Source of the DNA: Onchocerca volvulus
Lineage: Eukaryota > Nematoda > Chromadorea > Rhabditida > Onchocercidae
Assembly: GCA_000499405.2 (NCBI GenBank)
Contig: HG738138.1
Coordinates: 16,012,554-16,076,553 of the forward strand
Direction: 5' to 3'
Length of the DNA: 64,000 bases
Below the pieces are notes generated by a model, which was not told the DNA's origin, did no database searches, and was given only the letters and a program-made list of their open reading frames with translations. The translations under genes were made by a program, and so were the position numbers. Of this stretch, positions 23,113 to 36,359 are shown piece by piece; the first letter of the stretch is position 1; each line of letters starts with the position of its first letter.

Positions 23113-23577
23113 TTTTTTGCTTCTTGCTACTTTTTATAATAATACGTACCAATGTAATTCAAAGTTTGTCTTAGAGTTTGTACCAGTAGATGATTGCGCA
23201 GATGATGAAGGCTGTTTATAGCCCTGTTTTGACTTCCATTTTAGTTTATAACCAAACAATGAATATGGTAAGAATACTTGTTTAAATTCCTATAAAAATC
23301 GAAAAAATCAATGGAATCTATAATGAAATAATTTATTAGCTCATTTATTTGATAAACAGAAATAGTTATAAAGACTTCACTAACATTGCGAAGCAGTGTT
23401 TTTCAGTGGTATTCTTCCCGATCTCTATTCTTTCTATGTTATTTGCTTCAATTTTCCTACTTTGAACTGCTTAAAAAATTTACTTTATCGATATTAAAAT
23501 GGTTTTAACCATCTTATTTATTATGATATTTATTTACGAAACGCAAAGCAAGTCCAAAAAATTCTGTTGCTTGCTGC

Positions 23578-26500
23578 TTAGTTTAGTTTGAACAAAGAAT
23601 ATGAGCAACAAAAAATTAAGCAAAATCCTTCGGAAGGCTGAGTATCTGAGTCTGTTCTAATCGAAATATAATTTGATAATTGCATATTTAAAAGTATTTT
23701 GAAAAGAAATCGTACATTTCTAAACTGTTCACTCATTGAGCAATAGATAATAAATGTTGTACATGCGTTACAAAGTGATAACAAATCCAGTAGATCTCCA
23801 AGACTATTATAGATATGCCGCCTGAATGCTTCTGGAAGGATGCCGGAAAGCAACATCATAATACCTTGCGGTAGTTCGGTGATTAAAAATACGCATAAAA
23901 TTGTTAGCAGCATACGAGTAGTACGATCTGCACGATAAACAGTGCTCGCATTTGTTCTGAAATTAAATACCCACAGATTTACCAATTATTTGATCATGTA
24001 CGAACAAAAACATTGCTTTCATCTGATATGTTTGCTCAACATTTCAGACACTTTATACCGAAATACCTGCACATGCGATTTTGTACCGCGGATTATTTGC
24101 TGTAAAACTTGCTTACCTTTTCTATGGTATGTTAAAGACTTTGGTTTGTCTAATAAATGCGAATAACATCGAAGAAAAGTACAAAAGGAAAAAATCCCTG
24201 ATAATAAAATAGCAAATGGAATAGCTTCCGAATTTCGAAAAATGTCCATCGAATTTTAAATATTTCTGTCGATCATATAATCAATTGATGGGTTCCAAGG
24301 AACCAGAATAGTGTTATGGCAAATTGAATCGATGTTCAAAAAAAAATTCGCAATAGTTTCGAATTTTTTCTACAGTAAATATATAGAAATCAAGGAGTCT
24401 AAAATTGTAAAAATATCTAAAATTATAAAAGTGTCTAAAATTTCACAATAAAATTATATTACTTGGCAGGGCAACTATCAGAAGCATTTTTGTTTCTTCC
24501 TTGATATGCTTTCCTATCATCATATTTTTTTCCATCACAATAACGAGATGAGTTATATAAAAGTTTGAGTCGATTTTGTTGCACCTTTGTTAGAATTTTC
24601 ATCAATAGCCAAACAAAAGATGACAGTAATAGGCAAGGTATCATCTTAAATAGTGTGCCCGATATCCAGAAAGCCATCCGAAATGTCTAAAATATCGCAT
24701 TACCTTGAAATTATTTAATTTTAATTCTTTTAGGGTTAAAATAAGCAATGTAACTCTTATAACAATGATAGCAGTGACAAAACAAAGACGAGGATTAAAG
24801 AACAATTCAATTCTGATTGGAAAGATAAGTGGATGAATCTTCCTGACTGATATTTAAATTCAAATTCGATTTCATGGTCAAAATTAGACTTGGACCATTC
24901 ATGTGACATGTATTATTTTTCTCAATAAAATTTAAAAAAGCGAACATATTAACATTAGCGGATAGCATTTGTTTGGACTTCTTTTTTCCTTGTTGTTAAA
25001 TTTCTTTTTGTTTAGAAAATCATAATGATATTTTTTATTCTATTTGTAAAATTTTGGACAGAAATTCGAAGATGAAATTTCAAGGCTTCGAAATGTAGGG
25101 TTTTATCAGAAAATGCTTGACACTTAATGAAACTGAAGTTAAGATTAAAGTTTCATCCTATTTAAAGTAATAGTCTAAAGTGACATTAAGGCCGAAAACT
25201 TCGAAAAATTTTCCCAAATCAACTAAGCAATATTCCTGATCGGGCTTTGTTAATTATACTTCAATAACATTCTACAGACAATCGCAATTGTACTGGTTTA
25301 CCTAAATATTATTTTGATAAACCTAACAAGTAATGATAGAATTTTTGTGTGCATGTGTGATAATTATGAAAAATTAATCATGAAATTTGAATTAATAGTC
25401 ATAACTAAGAGATTGTTCAATGTTAACAAAGCGTAATTTGGATTTTATTCCAAAAGCATCTGACACTTAAAGTAAAATTCAAATCAAAATTAAAATTTCA
25501 TCCCATCTAAAATGATAACCTGATGTGATATTTAAGTGGAAAACTTTAAAAAATGATTCTAAACGAATACCAAGCAATGTGCTTCAAGAGCCAAATCAGA
25601 AACGCCGGGTATATAAGCAAATGCATCAAGATTGCCGATATCAGTAGTATTACACGTTTCGCTAAGCCTCATTTCGAAAATTTTATAAGCAAGAAAATTT
25701 GGTGTATTCATCAGTGTGACAAATAATACAACAATTGCTATGGCCATATATGAATGCCGGAGATGGATCTGAAGTAAGGTGAAATAAGTAAGGTAAGAAA
25801 ATAGCCGAATTGTAGCATTCTGGTGAAAATATATTGTAGCATTCTGGTGAAAAAATTTTTTTTTTGAAATGAAATGAGCACTACGAGATTGAAAATAAGT
25901 TTGGACTTTGATTTGTTTGTCAAAAATTTGACTCTAATTGCATTTGAGACAATATTTGATTTCTTATTTCTATTGTTTTTATTAACATCTATGATTAAAA
26001 TATAATTACATAGCTCATTTCATTCCAAAAAAAAAAACGGAAATCTTCATCTGTTCCTTTCATTATGAAACACTGTGATTAATTATTCAACATTATGATT
26101 AACTATTTCCTAATTGAACGAAAATTTATTCTATTTCGGTCTATATATTAGATTACAGAAGTAATTCAACAGAAGGAAAATTTTTCCTGAAAAGTATTCG
26201 AAAATTTCACTGCTCAATTTCTTTTATTCCTATAAAGGTTTAAATTATGCAGTCCTTCCTTTCATTTTTTGCATATAATTCAGGACAAAAATCTTGCTCT
26301 TATTCTTGCACGATGCAGATATTATGTTATAATAATTTTTTTTGCCATTTAATTTCTTCTGCTCAAGATTAAATGAATCACTTCTATGTTATGATATTTT
26401 TTGCAGGGCACTTCTTTTTTTTTTTTAGAAATCGGGCCTTACGAAATAATTAAATTTCTACTAGAGCCATTAAATTCATTAGATTGTAGTGAGCACTATA

Positions 26501-28638
26501 TACTGCATATAATCATATAGAAACCCTTCAAAAAGACTTCTATAGTGATGAAAATTCAATTAATGAGTACTTCTGTGCGTTGCGAAATGTATTTAACAGT
26601 TCGATGAAAATTTAATAGTTTGTTGGAAAATTAAATTTTTAAGAAACAAAAATATTTAAATAAGTCGATTTTGATTGCGTATTGAAGAAACTAAAATTAA
26701 AGATTCTCCACAAATTTTAATTTTGAAAATGAATCCGAAATTATTCTATACCTGTAAGACGTTGACCTTCTTCCTACTTCGTAACGTCATATACCGTATT
26801 AGTGCTAACATAACTGAAAATTTAAAATTTATAAAAATTGAAGTGTGAAAATAAGCTCAGCTATTATCATTGCTAAATGAATTATTTATTCTGATTCCAG
26901 AATGATTGGGATTGTCCGATATTTCACCGTTAGATTAACGGAATACTATGCCTCTTGAAAAAAAATTAATTAACAAAACCGTTTTCGCGATATTTTTGTT
27001 AATCTTCCGGTCAGGTGTCCATTTTTTGGATCATCGAGTTTTAAAAGATGATAATATTTTAAAGTATTCCTAAAAGATTCAATGACATATTTTTGCCTCT
27101 CAGTGATAACTTTCGATTTCGTTGATATGCATTCCAAAATCAATTGATAAAATCAAATATAACTCTCTTACCGCTATCAATTACTAACCTGATAACCAAA
27201 TGCTACTAGAATGGCCAATAAGTGATAAATGTGCATGGCATACTAGGAATATAGCCCAGCCATAGCTCCACTGTTCCGGATGACAATTGGTGAATGTATA
27301 ATGGGTCGTATATACCAAATTTGAAAACAGTACCACTGTATCACAACATGCCATTGCTGTTAAGATCATATTTACCGGTGTACGCATTCGTTTCCTAAAA
27401 CTAATCTCACTGTTATGATTTGATAATCATTTATCATTCAAATGGATGAAATCATTTTGGATTATTTTATGAACACTGAGAAAAATACTGTCAATCACAT
27501 TTTTCTTCCTTTTGAAATACCCACTTGCACATTCCTTCCAAAATTTCTCCTTTCTCCCTATCTCTTCGGTTTTCACATTTCAACCGTATTTTCCTAGATC
27601 TTCAGCAAAAAAAAAAAAAAAAAAAAGAAAAGAAAAAAATGCTATCAATTGATAATTATTTAAAGAAAAGTACTTGAAAACATTTAAGGATAAACTAATT
27701 AAGTATTTTAAAATTGAAATAAGATGCTAGAAAATCTTAGAATGAGGACTTGAAAATTTTAACAATTTAGTGAAGAAATAAAATTCATAAGTGATAAATC
27801 ATTCCATTTTGTAGTATGAATTTCAAAAAATGAAATTCATCTTTCTTAATTTCATATTCCACATTTCCAGATGAACTTTTCTCTATATTAAATGGTGGTC
27901 TTTTATTTTATCATTGTTTTTGTTTTTATAGAAATCCATGACCGCTTTGAAAGAGCAATTTTCATATTATATATTGAAAGAAGAAGCCGAAGTGCTTCTT
28001 GAGGATTATTAACAATTATCTGAGAAAAAAAATACCACTTTCCCTCCTTATATCGGAATAAAAGAGGGTACTTTTCATAGATGAATAAATTATTTCAAGT
28101 TTTTGCCTACTTTTTTCCATTTCAATTCTCATTGCAAAAGCCAAATTTCATTAAAAGCGAAAAAGTAAAGCAGCTGATTGACATTAGAGTTGGATAAGTA
28201 ATTGTGAAAGGATTGAATCTCTCTCTTTTTTATTGTTTTGAGATATGATGACAGGTAAAAATTTTTAAGAGGCTATCATATTGAGAGAAGAAAAATATCC
28301 GATGACATACTGTATTTAACATTATTGGATTTATTCTAAGATTTGTTATTTACAAAAGAAAAAATATTTTTGCGTTCAAGCAAAAGAATTATAATCTATA
28401 ATTTAAAAATTTAAGTGACTTTCATCCTTCTAATTAAATTAATTGAAAGATTTGCTTACCTTGTAAGCACAACAATATTACAAAAATTGCACATGGCACC
28501 CAGTATGCATATTATTATGGATAAATAGGCATGAATTGGCCTATAAAAAGTATGAATAGCATAGAACCAATCATACACAATGCTTCTTTCAGGTAATTCG
28601 ATGATGACAGTTTGACATCTTTTCAAATTACTCATCAT
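23578..28638 (-). CDS. DMSR-type neuropeptide G-protein-coupled receptor
   Basis: Six exons in perfect phase: 28638-28460, 27394-27189, 26813-26752, 25768-25571, 24686-24463 and 23956-23578, giving 415 residues. Seven hydrophobic segments lie at about 36-58, 66-89, 104-131, 155-180, 219-244, 303-328 and 345-363. Family hallmarks of nematode DMSR / insect myosuppressin receptors are present: the first loop VVLTRKRMRTPVNMILTA; IRYMTLR in place of a classic DRY; and RTTRMLLTILCVFLITELPQ entering TM6, with N353 and IIYC in TM7. Such receptors sit in the plasma membrane and bind amidated FMRFamide-like peptides, signalling mostly through Gi/o. A TTTTTATAG acceptor ~30 bases upstream of the start could be a trans-splice site. 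The C-terminal ~15 residues (a Cys-rich end) are less sure. The exact DMSR paralogue cannot be named. Confidence 0.9.
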
Positions 28639-30144
28639 TATAAATCCATCACAAATTTATTATTACCTATAAAAAATGAAACCATAACTAATTATAATAA
28701 AAATTATGTAAAGAGCATATCGAACTTTTCCGAAATAAGCCGATTAGTTTCTAAAACTAAATAAAAAAATTAAAAAACATATAAGAAAAGGAGAAAAATG
28801 AGAAAATAAAAAAAGATCAATAAAAAAAAAAAATGCTGTTAAAATGATCGAAAAGTGTGGTTTATCATAAACAACAAGCATATCATGCCAATTATAACTT
28901 CCAACTTATTTGTCTCATTTTGCAGTAAGAATTGATAGTTGATTTTTCGAGAAAATGACAGGATTAAATTGCAAAATTTGTCCTATTACCCGCTTTAATA
29001 GCGACTAACTGCCCATTTGGAGTAACATTCTAGAAAACAAACGATCAAATAATTGAAAAATTATCATTCGATGATAAAATTATACCAACAATATTTGGAT
29101 AAAAGATATATGGTGTAGAAAGATAGGGATATCGATTAATTTTTTGATTTAAACTAAGAGGAAAAATAAAGACGAAAACTGATTATAGAATTTTCAGTGC
29201 AATCTATCACGCAACCATTCAAATTTACCGGTAAGTTTCATTAAGAAATCTTATAGCAAAACGGCTAAAAAAAAAGAAAAAAAAATTCGTCTGAAAAAGA
29301 AAAAACGAAATAAAGGAATATATCAATCATTTGTGGCTAACATCTGGATATTTTTTCTGGAAGCTGTGAATAAATCATACTTCTAAGCGTTAATAGCATT
29401 TTCTCGTCAAGAGATTTATTTTTTCATATCAATTTGCAAATAATTGCTATTACCCGATTTTGGTCCATTTAGACTTCTTATTACTCTAGAATTCTGATCT
29501 CTCTACGAAAAATGATTCACTTGTTCGAAATCTTATATTCTGGGCATAATTGATTTTGAATCTTACTTGAAGACAACATCATATCATATTTTTCGATATT
29601 GCCAGTGCTAACCACTTTTGTCGTTGACTACTTCCTTTTCTCAATATCCTAAGCAAATTTCTGTCATATTCATATAAATGCTAAATTTGATTCATGCAAA
29701 TTAACAAGCAATAATTATTGTGCAATGAATTTAAATCATCTGTTGATATACTGATAGCAGAGATTTTCGAAATTTCATTCAATAGAAGACAACTGTACGT
29801 AATGATGCGCTCCACGAAAAACAAGCTCCAGAAACGTGATAGTTCATTTAGAAAAGAGCATGCAGGATATTATTGTCAACGATATATTCTGGACAAGTCG
29901 AGAAGCACTATGTGAAATGAAGTAAATGCATTTTCAATAAAGCAGTTAATGGAACGAGCGGATTATTTTGATATCCCTTGTTTCCGACCGTACACCAAAT
30001 GATGATGAAAATCCCCTCAAAAATCATTTGTTGGTATCACTTTGATATCTTATCTATCTATCCATATATATATAGTTTTTTTTTAAAAAAAAAAAAAAGT
30101 ACCCAGGCATATATATATATTTTTTTTTGATAACATATCAAAAA

Positions 30145-30190
30145 AAATTTGAACAATTACAATATGTATATATTGTAATTGTTCAAATTT
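30145..30190. repeat. Perfect 21-bp inverted repeat
   Basis: The arms 30145-30165 and 30170-30190 are exact reverse complements (AAATTTGAACAATTACAATA plus one base) with a 4-nt loop. It lies in A/T-rich DNA between the receptor gene and the small gene at 30930, among T-runs and TATATA tracts. It resembles a small foldback element. The 28.64-30.93 kb stretch holds no confident gene; a 65-codon open frame at 29718-29915 is a weak exon candidate only. Confidence 0.9.
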
Positions 30191-30929
30191 GAAATTTCGC
30201 AGGTAGATAAGGAAAAAAAGTTATTTTGCCATATTAAAAAGTAGTATTATTAATCGCATTTTTGACAGTAATTCCATTATCGTTTCAAAAAAGAAAAAAA
30301 GATTATGACAGTTTTTTGAAGTTTATTTCCGAAAATGAATTTTTGCTGCTATATATATATATTTTTTTTTTACATTTTTCCCAGTATCTATTCAGAATCA
30401 TTTTTTCAATGATATGAGAACTATGCTGGAATAGGAGAAAAGAAAGCACTAAATTGATCGTCATCCAGGTAATATCGACATTTTATCAAAATTTACTCGA
30501 TAAACTATTATCGAAATATTTCAGTTATACAAATTATAGATGAAAATTTTCCAAAAATTCAAATTATTTAATGAGTAAATACCAGTTATTATTTGCTATT
30601 CCTGGTACAGATAGAACAAATATATGATTTTAAAAAAATTTAATTTTTATTTCATTCTGATTTTTCTTTTTTTTCTTAAATTTACGAACACTATCTTCTG
30701 GAAGGATTATAACTAAGTTATTGTTTTTGTTATTTTGATTTCCAATTTATAAATTTCACCTCTATCAAACATATATAGGAAAATTAATTAACATTCGATC
30801 TAATAATCGATCATTTGGGATATAATAAAAGGTATGTAAAATTCAAGTAATATTACTTTTGTAGATAGTGAAAATGCTTAATACAATGTCACTTCATATT
30901 TCAAAACATAATTATAACAAGTGCTTTAA

Positions 30930-31822
30930 ATGATTTCAATCAACAAATTGGTGATTGATGAATTTAAAGATTTGTTAGTAAGAAAGGTAACCATGATTTC
31001 ACCTAGAAAGCAATTATTCAGCCTATGGGCTGATATACCATCATTTTTCGTTAAAGTGAATAGGTCAATAAAAAAATTCCTTGATTCAAATCAATTTTTT
31101 CGGCTCATTCAAAAAAAAAAAAAATACAAAAGATGATGGTGCTATCAAGAGAAAAAACAACCTTTTCTTTAATTTATTCGATGTTTTGAAGCTTTCGAAA
31201 TCACGAATATATCAGTGAGTGCAGTGCGGTAAGAAATCTGATTTTCAATGTTAGGATTTAAATTCATATCGCTATCATTAAAAAAAAAAGAAAAAAATGT
31301 AAATTTGATTATTTATCTATTTCCGACAAAATTATGTAAAGTTAATGTCAAAATTTTGGGATGGGCGTTTGGGATACTTTATTTTCATAGGACTCACTTT
31401 GTATCCTTTAAGAATAAATTCAAAAAATTTTGTTTTTACTGGATCAATCAAGGATAATTAATGTAAAAAAAAAAAAGATAATGATGTAATAACTGTCTTC
31501 TCTTGAGATATCCAGGAAAATAATTATTATGAAAGAGGAAGGAATTAAATGTTGTTGACAGCGAATCAAAGAAAGTATAATGGAAAATGATCCGGATCGG
31601 TTCACAGAACTGAATAAATTCTGTTCAGTATATGCAGGGAAAAAAAATGTAATTTAAGAATTTTTGAGCAAAGTAAATTTCCGAAATATGTTTGGACAAT
31701 AATGCTGTGCAAATAAATTTGGCCTTTTAGCAGAGGACGAGCTAAGAGAATATTTACGAAGACGGAAGACTAGTTCGATTGACGAATTTCAGCAGTATTT
31801 GTTACAAAATCTTTGCCTATGA
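30930..31822 (+). CDS. Small charged helical protein, 69 aa, unidentified
   Basis: Three exons join in phase: 30930-30986 (ATG, then AAG|GTAACC donor), 31562-31622 (acceptor GTTGACAG) and 31731-31822 (acceptor CCTTTTAG, stop TGA). The product is a short, highly charged, probably all-helical protein: IDEFKDLLVRKRIKESIMEN, then DRFTELNKFSEDELREYLRR, then SSIDEFQQYLLQNLCL. There is no signal peptide, TM segment or known motif. An AATAAA lies about 100 bases downstream (31920). The second exon's donor (TTCT|GTTCAG) is weak, although it gives the right phase. Other exons may exist upstream. Confidence 0.45.
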
Positions 31823-31959
31823 AAATTGATTCTTCTTTGCCAAATTTTATTTGAACGTTTTATGATTGAAAAAAAAAAAATTTTTTTTTTTTTCATTTTT
31901 CTATCCACTGACAAGCAGTAAATAAAATGTACGATCAGATTTTAAAATACTTCGATGGT

Positions 31960-34900
31960 AAAATCTTTCCGTAAAATGAAATATGATCCTTCATCCACCC
32001 ATTTATCCCATACGTTATTTTCAGACAACGATTTTCAGAATATATAATTCCAAAATATACCAATATCGTTAATTTTTTCCATTCAAGATCATATTTTAGG
32101 AAACATGAGAAAAAGTTTGACAAACTACAAATAAGGAAAAGATAGGGTAAAATTCAGTTTAAGAAGTTCATTTCCATTTTTTTTTTCTGGAGGGTCAACT
32201 TTTATACTGTCATAAATTTCTCCGCTTCATATTTATTACAACTATTTCAAGCTTCGAGAATAGATAGTTCGGAACGCTCGTATACCATAAATGTTTTACT
32301 ATCCATAAGTATTAATTTCACTAAGTAACTGAAAGATTTATAAGCATCAGAAAGTGGAAGAAAGTCATATTTGAAATTTGCATAATTCAAATTAATTGCT
32401 GTACTTCGACATGTTTTTGGGAAAATTTTTTGGAATTAAGCTTTTAATAAGTGATAAGATTTAATAATTAAAAAGAAAATGAAAAAGTTTCAACAAGCTT
32501 TTAAAAACCAAAAGTATTATGTAATAAAAATTATTAAATACAAATATTTCCTCGTCAAAATAATCATATTTTAATAAAATTTCAACAATTTTTTCAGTAG
32601 AAAATAAATAATTAGAAAATTCGGAAAAGTGTGAATTTGAAAAACATTCGAGACTTCCGAAATGAGTCATGAATAGAGCAAATATGTGGATTGATAAAAT
32701 GTTCGCGTTTCTGATCAAGTTAATTGCCGTTCCGCTCACTAAACGCCGTAAATCAAATTATCCAGGAACAATCTTATTCTTCCATCCATTAGTTTTAATA
32801 ACATTCAGAGAATCTCCAAATCGAAGCTACTCCAAATTCATTCATAATGTACGCGGACGATAGCGAGCAAGCAGATTTCAGTAAATTGTCCAATTTAATT
32901 GAAATTTGTTTACGAGTTAATTTAATAATATATTATTACTAAAATTATGGCTAACGGCGGTATTATATTCCAAAATAAATTACTTTAAACTTTTTCTTAG
33001 ATATTTTTCAACAATTTTTTTTTAGGTGACGTGCATGAAGAAATGAGCAATCTTATCATACTATTCGGATACAGCTGTAAATCGATGGTTTTAATTATTT
33101 CAATAAGAATATCCTAAATCAGGATTACAGCTCTTTTAATCTTATCAGAATTTCATAACTCAAATTGATCATAGTCGGAATGATACATTCATGGTTTATA
33201 AAAACTGGTATAAGTAAATATCCTTATTGCTTTAATTAAAAATTTTAATTCAATCGCATATTCAAACAAAGATTATCACTAAAAATACTCAGCTAAATGA
33301 ACCTTCCCTTTCGAAATTTGAGTATTTGAGTTAGAAATTTTATAATTTTTTTTACTTCTTTTCACTAAAAATTTATATCTCAATTATTTAATCATCTGCT
33401 TCGTCATAACTTGTTTAATATTAATATTTATCCAATGTACGTCGTAAGAATGCAAAAATTCATTTATTTTCAAATTCCAATTAGATCAAAATAATCAAAT
33501 AATTCAGAATAACATGACTTGTGCAATTCAATTGAAATGTTTCTAACAGTTTAATGCTCCTCCAAGTGCAATTATGATAAAAGAAAGATAACATCACAAA
33601 ATAAAATATAACAAAAATCAAAATCATCATTCCTTGTTTGAATGCTTGCTTTGTTATTTGGCACTACGATAATGCTATTATCTCATTTTTTTTTTTAAAT
33701 TAAAAATATTTAATGAAACTTAAATATATTATTCGTTGGTTGACAACATTTGAAATATTTTTAAACAAAAGAAACGATAATCGTTCAACCAGCTCAATAA
33801 ATTTACACCAAATTCATCAAAAATGAATATTAGAATAGTTATACTGAAACTCCCTATTGATCATGAAAATTTGATAAAAAATTAACTCATTAAAAAAAAA
33901 AAGAAATGTGAATAATCGAACAATAATAATTAAATGACAAAGAGCGAAAAATTCTTATGGGAAAATAACATATCAGTTGTTGAATTGCTTAACTAACCTT
34001 TTGGAATTGGAAGTTCACAATAAATTTGATAGAAGTGTTGAAATTTGTGATATGAAATGGGATCAAATGTTATTTTATCTAAAACTGAAGTACCAAACTT
34101 CTCATTCCTGAGAGCCCATCAGGCATTAGTAATATAAATAAGAGAGTTATGGCCAAGTTTGAAACCGATAGGAAATGTACAGCAATTCAGCTATCCAATT
34201 AACTAGTTGATAGTTCGATAGCATAAACGTAACGACAAGAAGGTCGAAATGATTAATTTTGAAAGTATTAATCGTAAGCTTAGACTAGGCTTAAAATTCA
34301 TTATTAAGTAATGTCAGAAAAGTTATTATTGGATAATTAACTTCCAGCATAAACAGAATCGCAAAATTAAAATCTAGTTTATATGTTTGGTTAAATCACC
34401 AATGGTGCAAATCTACTGATTGAGGAATAACTGAATATTATGACACTCATAAACAGAACTCCACTTAATAGAACAACGAATTGAGGTTTCGAGACGAAAT
34501 ATTAAGCGGTACATTTTGTCTGTTACAATCATTATACAATTTTGCCACCTAACTGAAAAATTCAGCCTCCAGAATTAGAATTGTTAGAGAATGTCCGAAT
34601 AAACTGATCACCAGGTTATTCTTTATATTACAAGCGATTATTAGAGAACATCATCCAAGTAACTTGATCACCGGGTCAAGAAACAAGATCTTTTACAGAA
34701 GACTGAATTTCTGGTAAACATCGAAGCAGTAGAGATACTTCTATACTTGGATCTTTTGGTATTTATCTTTTTGTTAGACGACTTGTTTATCATCAAAGAA
34801 TTCTAATCCACATACTTTTCGATCTGACCAATAATAACAATTATTATTGATGATGAAGAATTTGGGTTTGTTTCATTATTATCATGATCCCTATTTCCAC

Positions 34901-36340
34901 CATGACGATTATCTATCAATATATCATATATCACATTCTACATTATCTTCCATTAATCTTCTTTCTTCTCTTTTTTGTGTTCTGCAAGACAAAAGTATTG
35001 AAGAAATTCAACGCATTATAGCAAAATCATGGTGATGATTTAAATTCCAAAGATAATAATCATAAACGATAGAAGTTTAAGTTGTTCGAAAAATGTTGGT
35101 GATATCGATCGAGATGTTCACCGCATTTTTTTTTTCTTTTACTTCAGCTAAAAATTAACTCATGAAATGAAAGATCACGAATTTTGTAAATTTGCAGAAT
35201 TATACGATAACAAGCCATCAATTATAAGAATTACTTGTTCAGCTTTCCTCTCCATCACTAATTCTTTTAGCGGTTAACTTTTACATAAGTTCGAACGTGA
35301 AGTCATTTATTTGATATGCTCAAACAATCTCGAACTTATTTGATTTGGATATTGCGAGGACTGACAAATTCAGAGCTATTTTTATTTGGTCATGGATGAT
35401 GTATGGCTATTTTTAAATGGAGGAGGTGGAGTGATTTATCTGGTTCATTCCAAATACAAGAATTCTAGTTTATTAATTAATTATTGGATAATTCGGTACT
35501 TATTTGCCTAGACAAACAATGTTTCATCCCATGAATTTGAATAATAAAAGTTTAGTGATACCCTAATATATCCAGCGCTACAGACTTTAGTGCTAGAATG
35601 GAAATGCATTAAGTTGACTTGAAAAATAATAAGACGAATCGTGAATCGCAAGTGATTTCCTCTGAACAAAGAATTTCTAATAAATGTTAGTCAACATGTT
35701 ATTTACATTGATTGCGTCCTTGTCCACTGAACAAATCGATGTTCCTGTCCTGGACTGAAGCATTCCGAAAAAAAATCGGAAATGGCTATTATGATATCTC
35801 TAGAGATGAAATTTTTCGGTGAAAACTGATTCCATTGCAGTAGCTTGATTTGATGAGGAATTTGCAGAAGTGAGCCTAATTAGGGGGATCATTAACGAGT
35901 TTCAGCAACAATTATAATATTCTACAATATAGCTAGATATATCATCATCACCATTCTTCTAAGCTCAAAGAAATGCATGAAAATTAATTAAAATTAGGAG
36001 GAATATTATCGTACATGCACATAGTAATAGTAGAATTAGTATTGCATACAGATAACCGGGTAACTATCGATAATGTCTAGTTATTATCAGATTTTTAATA
36101 ATAATGAAAGCTTCCATTAATAATAATAAAAAAATTGATTGTACTTTATTTGCAATTAATAAGGCAAATTTGATAGCACTTTCGCTAATATATTGTCAAC
36201 AAATGATAGCCACGCATGCATGTTATTTATTTCTAATAAAAATTCATAAAATTTTTTTTCGATCAAGAAAGCAATTAGTTGCGATGAATAGTGCTAATTA
36301 CAGATGCATTAAACGCAAAAATTTTCGAACGTATTTTGTA
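31960..36340. other. A/T-rich intergenic DNA, no gene supported
   Basis: Both strands contain only short frames dominated by Phe, Ile, Lys and Asn codons. Around 32.66-32.88 kb both strands are open for ~60 codons (plus: KLIAVPLTKRRKSNYPGTIL; minus: a frame with MNEFGVASIWRFSEC), which may be a decayed exon. At 34.57-34.69 kb a ~77-bp imperfect tandem duplication is visible (TTAGAGAA...TGATCACC(A/G)GGT occurs twice). Nothing else is supportable. Confidence 0.5.
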
Positions 36341-36359
36341 TTATTAAGCAGATTAAGAT

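Noticed and set aside
23942..24249. Open frames on both strands next to the last GPCR exon
   Set aside because: They fall in the intron and antisense strand of the receptor gene; the phase-consistent receptor exons explain the region.
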